This document shows, piece by piece, positions 35,501 to 45,080 of a DNA stretch of 64,000 nucleotides. The DNA comes from Desulfomonilia bacterium (lineage in GTDB: Bacteria; Desulfobacterota; Desulfomonilia; UBA1062). Made by a program: the position numbers and the translations under genes. The stretch covers positions 1 to 64,000 of the forward strand of contig DATCTV010000023.1 in assembly GCA_036567785.1 (NCBI GenBank), written 5' to 3'. The notes under the pieces are model-generated. The model searched no databases and was not told the origin of the DNA. It saw nothing but the letters and a program-made list of their open reading frames with translations. Each line of letters begins with the position of its first letter. Position 1 is the first letter of the stretch.

Positions 35501-35854
35501 ATGAGATATGTCCATCCCGTACTTTTCGAAGAGGTTAATGCCATAGGCGGACATTATACATTTGTAAAAGAAGGGACCCTTCTTATAAAAAACCGTAAAG
35601 TTTTATATTATGTCGGGCTTGGCTCGATTGATACTTCCTGCTGCGGTGTCGGCGGGTGCATATATGCATATGTCCCGGGTTATATTATTGAATCCGGTGT
35701 CAGTGAAAATGAGGCAGATGGAAGAAGTATCTCCGAAATATCGGCTGTCGAAAGAGAAGGGCGTGCTGGCATTGCCGATATCCTGAAACTTTCCGAAAAC
35801 GTCACCCAGGTTATCTTTATGACGGACAAGGGGTCATCCGAGGCCCTTTTCTGA
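35501..35854 (+). CDS. Small conserved protein of unknown function upstream of recD2
   Basis: 117-aa protein with the memorable segment LGSIDTSCCGVGGCIYAYVPGYI (written here as DTSCCGVGG and YVPGYI cores), containing a CC-x3-C cysteine cluster that could bind metal. I recall similar short proteins in deltaproteobacterial genomes but no assigned function. Its stop lies three bases before recD2, so the two are translationally linked. The ATG at 35501 lacks a clear ribosome binding site, so the start is uncertain. Confidence 0.65.
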   Translation: MRYVHPVLFEEVNAIGGHYTFVKEGTLLIKNRKVLYYVGLGSIDTSCCGVGGCIYAYVPGYIIESGVSENEADGRSISEISAVEREGRAGIADILKLSENVTQVIFMTDKGSSEALF

Positions 35855-35857
35855 AAC

Positions 35858-38026
35858 ATGAACGAAGAAGTCAATAAGCCCGTTTATGATATCGAGGGAA
35901 TGCTGGAGAGGTTTGTCTACCATAATGAAGAGAGCGGATGGAGTGTAATAAGGCTTACGGCAAAAAAGAGGAAGACTGTGACCGCCGTGGGCATACTGAC
36001 CGCGGTGCAGCCCGGTGAAAGCCTCAAACTGAGCGGAAGGTGGGTTCAGAACAAGCAGTACGGCCCGGAATTTCATTTCGATACATGTATCAATATACTG
36101 CCCGATACATTGACGGGGATAGAAAAGTACCTGGGTTCGGGCATGATTCACGGCATCGGCAAGGAAATGGCGAAAAGGATGGTAAAGGCCTTCGGCATCA
36201 ATGTTATCGATGTCATTGAAAATCACCCCAAAAGCCTTATGCGGGTCAACGGGATCGGCGAACACAGGCTTAACTGCATTACTGAAGGCTGGCGCAGGCA
36301 CAGGGACATCAAGGAGGTCATGATATTTCTGCAATCACTCGGCATCTCACCTGCCTATGCTGCAAGGATTTACAAAAATTACGGAAATGATTCCATAAGG
36401 GTGGTCAGGGAGGAACCATACAGAATAGCCACCGATGTCTGGGGCATTGGCTTCAAGACCGCAGACAGGATTGCTGAAAAGCTGGGCATCGGACATGATT
36501 CGCCCGAGAGGGCCATGGCGGGCGTTCTTTATGTGCTCGGACAGTTCTCTGAAAAAGGCAATGTATGCTGCCGGGTCAACACCCTTATTGAAATGGCGCA
36601 GGAAGAGCTGCAGATAAATCAGGATGTGCTGAAGAAGGCCATTGATAATCTGGTGAGGGAAGGGCAACTTGTAGTTGAAAGGAGGAGCAGTGATAGCTAC
36701 GCCTATCTGAAATCACTTTTCGTTTCCGAGACAGGCGTCAAAAGGCTTATAGAGTCATTCATCGGACAGCCACAGAAGAAGTTTCCCATCGATATTGCCA
36801 GGGCTGTCGCATGGTTTGAAGCGGGTCACAAAATGGAGCTTGCACCTGAACAGCGCGATGCGATTGCGGCTGCCGTTAATGAAAAGATCATGATAATCAC
36901 AGGCGGTCCGGGGACAGGCAAGACCACTATAATAAGGGCTATAATAGAAATACTTGAGAAAAAGAATCTCGCTATCCAGCTTGCAGCACCGACAGGCAGG
37001 GCCGCCAAGAGGATGTTCGAGGCCACGAGAAGGACTTCAAAGACAATCCATCGTCTGCTCGAGTTCAATCCTGCAACCATGCAGTTCGAAAGGAATCAGG
37101 AAAAGCCTCTCAAGACCGACCTCCTGATCCTGGATGAGGTCTCGATGGTGGACATCGTTCTTTTCTATCATATCATGAAGGCATTGCCCGCCCCGGCAAA
37201 ACTCATACTTGTGGGTGATGCGGACCAGCTTCCCTCGGTTGGTCCCGGAAATGTACTGAATGACCTGATCGAATCAAATAGGATCAGGACCATCCATCTG
37301 ACAAGGATTTTCCGTCAGGCCCGGCAAAGCCTTATAGTCGTGAACGCACACAGGGTAAACAACGGCGAGATGCCTTATCCGAGTTCAAGCTATGGCAGGA
37401 ATGATTATGAGTTTATAAAAATAGAGGATGCGGAAGAGGCTCTCAATGATATCAGAACGCTTGTAACGGAAAAGATTCCCTCAAGGTTCGGATTCGATCC
37501 CGTAAACGACATACAGGTGCTGACCCCCATGCACAAGGGAGTATTGGGGGTTTTCAGCCTCAACCTGATGCTTCAGGCAGTTCTGAATCCTCCGGGTGAA
37601 GGCATTTTCAGGGGCGGATACAGGTTCTGCCTGGGAGATAAAATCATGCAGGTCCGCAATAATTATGATCTGGGAATATTCAACGGGGATATAGGAAGGA
37701 TTACTGCAATCGAAACCGAAACCGGTGAAATCGAAGCGGATTTCGACGGCCGGATTGTGCCTCTCATGTCCGCTGATCTCGATGACATCACGCTTGCCTA
37801 TGCATGTTCCATCCATAAAGCCCAGGGCAGCGAGTACCCTGCCGTGGTAATAGCCATGCATACCCAGCACTATGTGATGCTTCAGAGAAATCTCCTGTAT
37901 ACAGCGATAACCAGAGGCAGGAAATATGTGGCCGTGGTCGGCAGTTCAAGGGCCGTAGCGCTTGCGATTAAGAATGCCAACACAGCCGTCAGATTGAGCC
38001 TTCTTAAAGACAGGCTCAAGATTTAG
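35858..38026 (+). CDS. recD2: RecD2-type DNA helicase
   Basis: 722-aa superfamily 1B 5'-3' helicase. The N-terminal OB region and tandem helix-hairpin-helix motifs (about 80-200: GSGMIHGIGKEMAKRM, LMRVNGIGEHRL, VWGIGFKTAD) distinguish RecD2 from RecBCD-bound RecD. Helicase motif I is GGPGTGKTT (from about 349), II is LILDEVSMVD, III GDADQLPSVG, and motif VI lies in LLYTAITRGRKYV. It helps remodel replication forks and repair DNA independently of RecBC. The length fits the family. Confidence 0.95.
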   Translation: MNEEVNKPVYDIEGMLERFVYHNEESGWSVIRLTAKKRKTVTAVGILTAVQPGESLKLSGRWVQNKQYGPEFHFDTCINILPDTLTGIEKYLGSGMIHGIGKEMAKRMVKAFGINVIDVIENHPKSLMRVNGIGEHRLNCITEGWRRHRDIKEVMIFLQSLGISPAYAARIYKNYGNDSIRVVREEPYRIATDVWGIGFKTADRIAEKLGIGHDSPERAMAGVLYVLGQFSEKGNVCCRVNTLIEMAQEELQINQDVLKKAIDNLVREGQLVVERRSSDSYAYLKSLFVSETGVKRLIESFIGQPQKKFPIDIARAVAWFEAGHKMELAPEQRDAIAAAVNEKIMIITGGPGTGKTTIIRAIIEILEKKNLAIQLAAPTGRAAKRMFEATRRTSKTIHRLLEFNPATMQFERNQEKPLKTDLLILDEVSMVDIVLFYHIMKALPAPAKLILVGDADQLPSVGPGNVLNDLIESNRIRTIHLTRIFRQARQSLIVVNAHRVNNGEMPYPSSSYGRNDYEFIKIEDAEEALNDIRTLVTEKIPSRFGFDPVNDIQVLTPMHKGVLGVFSLNLMLQAVLNPPGEGIFRGGYRFCLGDKIMQVRNNYDLGIFNGDIGRITAIETETGEIEADFDGRIVPLMSADLDDITLAYACSIHKAQGSEYPAVVIAMHTQHYVMLQRNLLYTAITRGRKYVAVVGSSRAVALAIKNANTAVRLSLLKDRLKI

Positions 38027-38168
38027 ACCGTTTGATATGGCTTGACTGGTACCGGGTATATGAAATACAACCCAATTTCGTGTGTTTTCAAACTGACTGC
38101 AAAATTAATCACTTGATGATTTTTTGGCATCAGTGTTTTCCAGTTAAGAAAGTATTGGAGAAGGTTAT

Positions 38169-39263
38169 ATGGTCCAGAAGAAAATGAGGCCTTCAAGGCT
38201 GCGTTTTGAGTCCGGCAATTCGCTCAATGGAAAAGGCCATCTGTTGAGTTTGAACAGGATCATGACCGGGTTACTTATTATAGCTGTTTTTCTCGGCTGC
38301 TGCACGGAATCTGTCAATGCACAGAATACAATCCTGGCACAAACGCTCGACTTGAGCAAAGGCATGAATCTGTTCGAAGGCGGTTTGTTTAACAGGACAG
38401 GTTTTCAGGATGTTCTTAAAAGCACGGACATGCCGAGGTTCACTTTTAAACCTTCTGAACCTGCCCGGGATATACCGTTCGACACTGATGAACCCAGTTT
38501 TTTCAGTAAAATGTCCCTGTCTTCAATCGATTCTGAACCTGTGGAACCCATGGCGATGTACTCGAAGATTTCAAATCACTGGCGCAAGTGCTTTCTGTTC
38601 AGGACTGAAGATGCCGACCTAGCAAGGCTTCAGTCGCAAACAGGCCTTATGTTCGGAATGGGCCTTGTCGCCGCAGGGATTCTCTGGGCCATGCCGGAAA
38701 GTGTATCCAAATGGGACATGGAAGGTGTGACAGCCGGGACCATGCTTCAGAAATGGTGGGACAACGTATCAAGCGGGCCGGTATGGGACAATGACGAATG
38801 GTACCTCAATTATATTGCACACCCGTACGATGGGGGTGTTTATTACCAGATTGCGCGAAACTCGGGATACTCTCAGTGGGACAGCTTTGTTTACACCGCT
38901 CTGATGTCCACCTTTTTCTGGGAATACGGCTTTGAGGCATTTGCCGAGGTACCCTCGATACAGGACCTCATAGTTACACCTGTCGGGGGATGGTTATATG
39001 GAGAGTGGGCATATAGGACGGAAAACACAATTAAATCCAACGATTACAGGATACTGGGTAGCAAGTGGCTGGGATATACCTCTGTGTTCCTGCTTGACCC
39101 TGTCAACTGCATCGCCAAGGGTATTAACAGTGTGGCAGGCCATGAGTGGATCATTACCGGTTCCTTCGCATTTATCGGGCCGTCTTATGCAGACAGTCCG
39201 AACGTCATAGGCCCGGTATCCATAAACCCTCAGATGCGAATGTCCTTTCATCGTGACTTCTAG
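38169..39263 (+). CDS. DUF3943 exported protein
   Basis: 364-aa protein with an N-terminal basic stretch, a hydrophobic segment (about 32-45) and a probable signal-peptidase site after VNA. The second half carries the DUF3943 pattern: NDEWYLNYIAHPYDGGVYYQ, then WEYGFEAFAEVPSIQDLIVTP and GGWLYGEWAY. The family is found in Gram-negative bacteria and is predicted to be envelope-associated; no biochemical role is known to me. GGAGAAGG precedes the ATG. The long pre-signal leader makes a later start at the Met near residue 32 possible. Confidence 0.8.
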   Translation: MVQKKMRPSRLRFESGNSLNGKGHLLSLNRIMTGLLIIAVFLGCCTESVNAQNTILAQTLDLSKGMNLFEGGLFNRTGFQDVLKSTDMPRFTFKPSEPARDIPFDTDEPSFFSKMSLSSIDSEPVEPMAMYSKISNHWRKCFLFRTEDADLARLQSQTGLMFGMGLVAAGILWAMPESVSKWDMEGVTAGTMLQKWWDNVSSGPVWDNDEWYLNYIAHPYDGGVYYQIARNSGYSQWDSFVYTALMSTFFWEYGFEAFAEVPSIQDLIVTPVGGWLYGEWAYRTENTIKSNDYRILGSKWLGYTSVFLLDPVNCIAKGINSVAGHEWIITGSFAFIGPSYADSPNVIGPVSINPQMRMSFHRDF

Positions 39264-39380
39264 CAATACCGGTCCGGCAACACCATTGGGGTATGGTATT
39301 ATTTCAGCACTTGTATCCGGTAATTCATCCTGAAAGGGAACTGATCCTGTTTGTCCGGGAAATAATAACGTCAGCAGGTC

Positions 39381-41078
39381 TCATCTGTCTGTTCCGGCAA
39401 AAGGTTTGAGATCTATTTTCGCCCACGGTTCATCGGGGTGATAATAACCGTAAAGGCATTCCATGGTGAGATTTGTATTGTCAAATATGTCGTGATGGCC
39501 TCCAACCTGGCCGTCAACTTTGTAATAGCCGTTCCACGGATCGCTTTGTCCGGTGTTCCTGTTCGGGTTCATGAAATCGATCAGGTTTTTTGCGGTATCA
39601 TAGTCTATATGTCCGTAAACGCCATCAGCGGTGAGCCTGCCCAGGAGATCGTCATAGCGCTCAACACTTTTCGATGTCTTCTTTTCCGCCCCTGCCATGA
39701 AAAGCATAAGCGGGGTAAGTGTTGTAAAGGCCATGTTGGGGATTATGTAATGGTTTGTGGCCACTACAAGGTCATCGATGTTTTCTTTCTGCCCGTCGAA
39801 ATTCTGAACACCTTCAAATGATTCAGGGTAAACCCAGTTCTGATCACGTACCATCACACCGTCTTCGGCTTTCGGCAGCTTTTCGAGCTTCCTGATCAAG
39901 CCTGCATAGAGCAGCTTTTCCAAGGGTTTGAAAAGATCCGGGGCATAGGTGAACTCGTTGCCGTCAATATCTTCCTTCATGCCTGTCTCACAAACTATCC
40001 CGTTTGTGTATTTCGTACTCCTGTTTCCGTCGGCAAGGACATATAGCCATGATACGCCCCTGTTGAGCTTTTTCATACGGCTGACTGCGTCATCCAGGCT
40101 TGCACTGTTCTGGATAATATCCCTTACGACCAGCAGGCAGCCTGTCCCCGGGGTCGCCCTTGTTGCGGCGCCGAAAACCACGTCAACACCCATGGAAACG
40201 CCTTCGGCGTTAAGACCGGTCGTAAGACCTACAAATCCGGGCGCGGCGAGCGTTACGAACGGCAAGCCGTCATCAGGGAGGTAAACGGCCATCAGGGCGA
40301 GTTTGTGATAATATCCGCCTGTCGGAAACATGAAATCGCGGCCGTGATACACATTGCCTCCCACTGTCGCTTTGCCTGATACAACAAAACCGTTGCATCC
40401 CATGGCGCTCAGATTTGCCTTTGGAAAAAATACCCTGCCGTCCTCGATTTTCACAAGGCCTGCCGATTCACTGTTCTTTAAAATAACGTTAGCCTCATTA
40501 AGCGCAGGTACTATGCCTGAAAGTATGATTGAGTAAAGTGCATCGATACCCTCATTTACGAGCAGCACATCCTCATATTTGACTTTGAAACCGCCGTCTG
40601 TAGCACCTGCCGCCATTCCTTTCATTTCCTCAAGAAGGTATGAGGGTATGGACCTGTCCTTAACCGCACCTTCGCACAATGCATTGGCTGTCTTGAAAAT
40701 GAGGTCAAAGAGTCCGGGGGCCGATTCCTTGCTGAATCCGATAAAATCGGCAACCATGTTAAAAGGATATTCCGTTGTCATTCTGTATGTTGCTTCCGGC
40801 ATGAGTCTGCCAAACTGATAGCCCATGTTGAATGCGCTGCCTTTCAGGACGACACACTTTTTGCCGGCCTTGTTCTCTGCAAGATAGCCGGTGTCATCCC
40901 CTGTCGTCACCGAATCGATGATCTTGTAGCCCTGAGCGTCGAGTACCGATTGATAATCAATCACGGAAGAAGAAAGGGAACTGGCCGAACCGCCGTTATC
41001 GCCGCTGTCGGATGAGGAACAGCCTGCCGCACAAAGAATCAATATAACCGCGATAGCCAGAAAAATACGTGTCTGCAT
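39381..41078 (-). CDS. Lipoprotein of the C45 acyltransferase/peptidase-like (Ntn hydrolase) family
   Basis: 565-aa lipoprotein: signal peptide ending in CAAGC with lipid Cys at 20, a serine-rich spacer, then an Ntn-hydrolase-type domain. The MGYQFGRLMPEA segment near 85-95 and MGCNGFVVSG with candidate nucleophile Cys 228 match the C45 family, which includes penicillin acyltransferases and phospholipase-B-like and amide hydrolases. Self-cleavage before Cys 228 is expected if it follows the family. Export to the envelope suggests hydrolysis of an external amide or ester. Substrate unknown; the gene stands alone. Confidence 0.8.
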   Translation of the reverse strand: MQTRIFLAIAVILILCAAGCSSSDSGDNGGSASSLSSSVIDYQSVLDAQGYKIIDSVTTGDDTGYLAENKAGKKCVVLKGSAFNMGYQFGRLMPEATYRMTTEYPFNMVADFIGFSKESAPGLFDLIFKTANALCEGAVKDRSIPSYLLEEMKGMAAGATDGGFKVKYEDVLLVNEGIDALYSIILSGIVPALNEANVILKNSESAGLVKIEDGRVFFPKANLSAMGCNGFVVSGKATVGGNVYHGRDFMFPTGGYYHKLALMAVYLPDDGLPFVTLAAPGFVGLTTGLNAEGVSMGVDVVFGAATRATPGTGCLLVVRDIIQNSASLDDAVSRMKKLNRGVSWLYVLADGNRSTKYTNGIVCETGMKEDIDGNEFTYAPDLFKPLEKLLYAGLIRKLEKLPKAEDGVMVRDQNWVYPESFEGVQNFDGQKENIDDLVVATNHYIIPNMAFTTLTPLMLFMAGAEKKTSKSVERYDDLLGRLTADGVYGHIDYDTAKNLIDFMNPNRNTGQSDPWNGYYKVDGQVGGHHDIFDNTNLTMECLYGYYHPDEPWAKIDLKPFAGTDR

Positions 41079-41217
41079 GATGACCTCCTAAAACAATTCA
41101 TGTAAATTCTAATAAGTTTGTATGACTTTAAAGCAAGAGGCCTAATTTTTTTTATAAAAATCAGAAATAATTCCGAACAGTATTACCAAATAAAATTAAG
41201 TAATCCAGGAGGTACAT

Positions 41218-42933
41218 ATGCATACCATTGCAATGGGGGCGGTTGACTATATACTGCTTGTTGTATATTTCCTCTTTGTCCTGGGAATCGGCTGGATGCT
41301 CAAGCGTAACATGAAATCAAGCGAGGATTTCTTCCTTTCGGGCCGTTCCATTCCTGCGTGGATAACGGGTATCGCATTCCTTTCCGCCAACCTGGGCGCC
41401 CAGGAACTTCTCGGCATGGCTGCCTCAGGCGCAAAATACGGGATCATGACCAGCCATTTCTACTGGGTTGGCGCCATTCCTGCCATGGTATTCGTCGGGA
41501 TATTCATGATGCCTTTCTATTACGGGTCAAAGGCTCGGTCGGTCCCTGAATACCTGAAGCTGAGATACGACGAGAAGACCCGGGGGTTTAATGCTTTCAG
41601 CTTCGCCATCATGACGCTGTTTTCGTCCGGAATATCCATGTATGCGCTGGCCTCACTTTTCGAGCTGCTGCTCGGCTGGAACTTCAATATGAGCATATTC
41701 GTCTCAGCGATAATAGTCCTTGCCTATATATTCCTGGGCGGGCTCACTTCTGCAATATACAACGAAGTGCTTCAGTTTTTCCTCATAGTGCTGGGCTTTC
41801 TGCCGCTTGTCTTTCTTGGACTCATTGATGTAGGCGGCTGGAGCGGGCTCGTGGCTAAGCTAAATGGCGTTGCAACCGCCAACGGCTTTGCGCCCGGCAC
41901 ATGGACAAACTCATGGAGCCATATGCAATCGGCATCCGCGAACCCCATGGGTGTGGAATGGTTCGGCATGGTCATGGGGCTGGGTTTTGTCCTTTCATTC
42001 GGGTACTGGTGCACCGACTTCCTTGTTATACAGAGGGCGATGGCTGCAAACTCCATGACTGCCGCACGCAAGACGCCCATCATAGCAGCATTTCCCAAGA
42101 TGCTTTATCCGGCACTTGTCATCCTTCCGGGCATGATAGCGATTTCGCTTCAATATACCCTGCCCGGAGGTTTTCTGCCCAAGGCGCTGGACGGGTCTCT
42201 CAACTACAACATGACGATACCGGTAATGCTGGCGCACTACTTTCCCACTGGACTTCTCGGCCTGGGCATGACCGCGCTCATCGCATCATTCATGTCGGGC
42301 ATGGCGGGTAATGTCACTGCCTTCAATACGGTGTTCACATACGACATATATCAGAGCTATATCCGCCCGGGGAAGCCTGATACGCACTATCTCAATGTTG
42401 GCAGGGCCACCACGGTAGTAGGCATTGCTCTGAGCATCGGAACCGCATACCTTGCCACGCGATTCAACAACATCATGGACATGCTGCAGCTCGTGTTCGC
42501 ATTCGTGAACGCGCCCTTGTTCGCGACATTCATGCTGGGCATGTTCTGGAAGAGGACGACAGGCCATGGCGCATTTTTCGGCCTCCTGACGGGAACCCTT
42601 GCCGCTGCAATTCATCACGGGCTCACGCTTCCTGCGGACGCTCTCAGGGCAGGTATTCACGGAGGATGGCTGGGTGTGATCGCGCACCATTACCCGAGCG
42701 AGATGGCGCAGAACTTCTGGACCGCCATTTATGCATGGACCACCTGTTTTGTCGTGACAGGGATAATATCGCTACTTACGACGAGAAAGAAATCGGACGA
42801 TGAGCTGAAGGGGCTTGTATATTCACTTACAGGCCGCGTGGTTGAGGAAGGCATACCCTGGTACAGAAGGCCCGCGCTGCTGGGAATAATCGTACTCGGC
42901 TGTGCAGTGGCCCTCAATATAATCTTCTGGTGA
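41218..42933 (+). CDS. Sodium:solute symporter family transporter (1)
   Basis: 571-aa inner-membrane transporter with about 13 TM helices of the SSS (LeuT-fold) family. The family stretch 'SEDFFLSGRSIPAWITG' followed by 'FLSANLGAQELLG' lies in the first third, and GLGMTALIASFMSGMAGNVTAFNTVFTYDIYQ carries the conserved sodium-site helix. It imports an organic solute with sodium; the solute cannot be named from sequence. CAGGAGG precedes the ATG. It is closely similar to the second symporter two genes downstream, so the pair arose by duplication. Confidence 0.92.
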   Translation: MHTIAMGAVDYILLVVYFLFVLGIGWMLKRNMKSSEDFFLSGRSIPAWITGIAFLSANLGAQELLGMAASGAKYGIMTSHFYWVGAIPAMVFVGIFMMPFYYGSKARSVPEYLKLRYDEKTRGFNAFSFAIMTLFSSGISMYALASLFELLLGWNFNMSIFVSAIIVLAYIFLGGLTSAIYNEVLQFFLIVLGFLPLVFLGLIDVGGWSGLVAKLNGVATANGFAPGTWTNSWSHMQSASANPMGVEWFGMVMGLGFVLSFGYWCTDFLVIQRAMAANSMTAARKTPIIAAFPKMLYPALVILPGMIAISLQYTLPGGFLPKALDGSLNYNMTIPVMLAHYFPTGLLGLGMTALIASFMSGMAGNVTAFNTVFTYDIYQSYIRPGKPDTHYLNVGRATTVVGIALSIGTAYLATRFNNIMDMLQLVFAFVNAPLFATFMLGMFWKRTTGHGAFFGLLTGTLAAAIHHGLTLPADALRAGIHGGWLGVIAHHYPSEMAQNFWTAIYAWTTCFVVTGIISLLTTRKKSDDELKGLVYSLTGRVVEEGIPWYRRPALLGIIVLGCAVALNIIFW

Positions 42934-42945
42934 TGGAGGCTTGCC

Positions 42946-43146
42946 ATGATGGATATTAGAACACCTATCGGTCTGATGTTTTTGATAATGGGGCTTATAC
43001 TTGTGGCATGGGGTTTTATCTCTAACCCCGAGATTTATTTCCGCTCGCTCGACATAAACGTGAACCTCCTGTGGGGCTTCGTACTGGTCGCATTCGGTGC
43101 GGTAATGTCCGGCATGGCCTGGAAGGCTTCGAAAAAGAAGGAGTAG
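42946..43146 (+). CDS. 66-aa two-helix membrane protein between symporters
   Basis: Small protein with two hydrophobic helices (about 9-26 and 40-58) and a lysine-rich end (KASKKKE). It lies 12 bp after the first symporter and 3 bp before the second, with a GGAGG upstream. Its position suggests an accessory subunit of one or both SSS transporters; small partner proteins are known next to several SSS and related carriers. A start at the second Met (42949) is equally possible. Confidence 0.72.
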   Translation: MMDIRTPIGLMFLIMGLILVAWGFISNPEIYFRSLDINVNLLWGFVLVAFGAVMSGMAWKASKKKE

Positions 43147-43149
43147 CCC

Positions 43150-44904
43150 ATGCGGTTTATCGAGCTTGCCCCTGTAGATTACATCCTGCTCTGCACCTAT
43201 TTCGCGTTCGTCCTGGGTATAGGTTGGATGCTCAAGAGGAACATGAAGACGAGTGAAGACTTCTTCCTCTCGGGACGCTCCATACCGGCCTGGATTACGG
43301 GACTTGCCTTCATATCTGCCAATCTGGGCGCGCAGGAGCTTCTGGGCATGGCCGCATCCGGCGCAAAATACGGCCTCATGACGAGCCAGTTCTACTGGGT
43401 GGGCGCGATACCGGCCATGGTGTTCATGGGCGTGTTCATGATGCCCTTCTACTACGGCTCGAAGGTGAGGTCGGTACCGGAATACCTCAAGATGAGGTTC
43501 GACGAGAAGACGAGGGGCTTCAATGCGATATCATTCGCGTTCATGACCATATTCTCATCCGGGATATCCATGTATGCCCTGTCCGTTCTTCTCGAACTGC
43601 TGCTCGGCTGGAATTTTCACTTCAGCATCATTGTCTCCGGTCTCTTCGTGCTTGCATACATATTCCTGGGCGGGTTGACATCCGCCATCTACAACGAGGT
43701 CCTGCAGTTCTTTCTCATAGTGCTGGGATTCCTGCCGCTTGTCGTAATCGGCCTGATCGATATAGGCGGCTGGCACGGGCTTGTGGAGAGGCTGAATACC
43801 GTAAGCCTGCTGCACGGATTCGCCCCTGGAACATGGTCTGAGTCGTGGAGACCCATGGCCTCGTCCGAGAACAACCCCATGGGCGTCGAGTGGTTCGGCA
43901 TGGTGTTCGGGCTGGGATTCGTGCTTTCTTTCGGATACTGGTGCACGGACTTTCTCGTCGTGCAGAGGGCGCTTGCCGCCAACTCAATGAATGCTGCCAG
44001 AAGGACGCCACTCATTGCTGCATTTCCCAAGATGCTCTTTCCCTTCATAGTCATATTGCCGGGTATGATTGCTATAGCGCTTCACTATACTGCCGGTATG
44101 CACAGGTTCATTCCCACGCATGAAGCTGTGGCGATCGGGAAGAACTTTCTGCCGGTGCTCGAGGACGGCACGCTCAACTACAACATGGTTATCCCTGTTA
44201 TGATAGGCCACTATTTCCCGCCCGGACTTCTGGGCCTAGGTCTTACAGCTCTGATGGCCTCATTCATGTCGGGCATGGCCGGCAATGTCACAGCCTTCAA
44301 CACCGTCTGGACCTATGATATCTACCAGAGCTATATAAATCCCGGGAAATCTGACAGGCACTATTTCCTTATGGGCAGGGCCGCGACCGTAGCAGGTATA
44401 CTGCTGAGCGTCGTCGCAGCATATGTGGCGGCGAGCTTCAACAACATAAACGACATGCTCCAGCTCGTCTGCGCATTCGTAAATGCCCCTCTCTTTGCTA
44501 CATTCATGCTGGGCATGTTCTGGAAGAGGACGACGGGTCACGGTGCCTTTTTCGGACTGCTGTCGGGCACGCTGGCCGCTGCCGTAAACCACGGACTGTC
44601 TCTGCCCATGGGCTCGCATCCAGGCATAAAGGGCGGCTGGCTCGGGACTGTCGTTACAAAATACCACAGCGAGATGGCCCAGAATTTCTGGACCGCGATC
44701 TATGCATTCCTTGTCTGCATGAGTGTGACGATAATAATCTCGCTTCTCACCAAGCGAAGAAAAACCGATGAAGACCTCAAGGGGCTCGTATATTCGCTTA
44801 CCGAGAAGGTCAAGGAGACCGGGATTGCCTGGTACAACAGGCCCGCTGTGCTGGCTGTGATAGTGCTTATTTGCGCAGTGGCGCTTAATATCATCTTCTG
44901 GTAA
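43150..44904 (+). CDS. Sodium:solute symporter family transporter (2)
   Basis: 584-aa SSS transporter, near-identical to the first in its core (DFFLSGRSIPAWITG, NLGAQELLGMAASGAKYG, SFMSGMAGNVTAFNT). The clearest difference is an insertion of about 15 residues after a TM helix (HRFIPTHEAVAIGKNF) and changes in loops, which could alter substrate choice. AAGGAG precedes the ATG. It ends two bases before the third copy of the inverted-repeat element. Together with the 66-aa gene it forms a three-gene transport operon. Confidence 0.92.
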   Translation: MRFIELAPVDYILLCTYFAFVLGIGWMLKRNMKTSEDFFLSGRSIPAWITGLAFISANLGAQELLGMAASGAKYGLMTSQFYWVGAIPAMVFMGVFMMPFYYGSKVRSVPEYLKMRFDEKTRGFNAISFAFMTIFSSGISMYALSVLLELLLGWNFHFSIIVSGLFVLAYIFLGGLTSAIYNEVLQFFLIVLGFLPLVVIGLIDIGGWHGLVERLNTVSLLHGFAPGTWSESWRPMASSENNPMGVEWFGMVFGLGFVLSFGYWCTDFLVVQRALAANSMNAARRTPLIAAFPKMLFPFIVILPGMIAIALHYTAGMHRFIPTHEAVAIGKNFLPVLEDGTLNYNMVIPVMIGHYFPPGLLGLGLTALMASFMSGMAGNVTAFNTVWTYDIYQSYINPGKSDRHYFLMGRAATVAGILLSVVAAYVAASFNNINDMLQLVCAFVNAPLFATFMLGMFWKRTTGHGAFFGLLSGTLAAAVNHGLSLPMGSHPGIKGGWLGTVVTKYHSEMAQNFWTAIYAFLVCMSVTIIISLLTKRRKTDEDLKGLVYSLTEKVKETGIAWYNRPAVLAVIVLICAVALNIIFW

Positions 44905-44906
44905 AT

Positions 44907-45029
44907 TACATGGCATCATAACTTTGCATCTCTGCGTCGCTCCTCATTTCGTCGTTGCGGCATACGTTTAAGTATGCCTCACTCCTCGATTTCGTCACTC
45001 CTTGACCTGCTTTGTTCTGATGCCATGTA
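44907..45029 (+). repeat. Dispersed inverted-repeat element, copy 3
   Basis: 123 bp with ends TACATGGCATCATAAC (from 44907) and GTTCTGATGCCATGTA (to 45029), 15 of 16 positions pairing. Compared with copies 1 and 2, two base pairs of the outer stem have changed on both sides at once. The inner hairpin GGCATAC / GTATGCC (44959-44965, 44972-44978) also shows a paired change. It begins two bases after the symporter stop codon. Confidence 0.88.
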
Positions 45030-45080
45030 TCTATAAGGCGCTATAACTTCCATACCGTTGTCGTATTATAAAAAAAGTAT

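Noticed and set aside
35356-35544. A 62-codon minus-strand frame before the MglA operon
   Set aside because: No ribosome binding site; it overlaps the start of the conserved 117-aa gene on the other strand and its peptide shows no structure.
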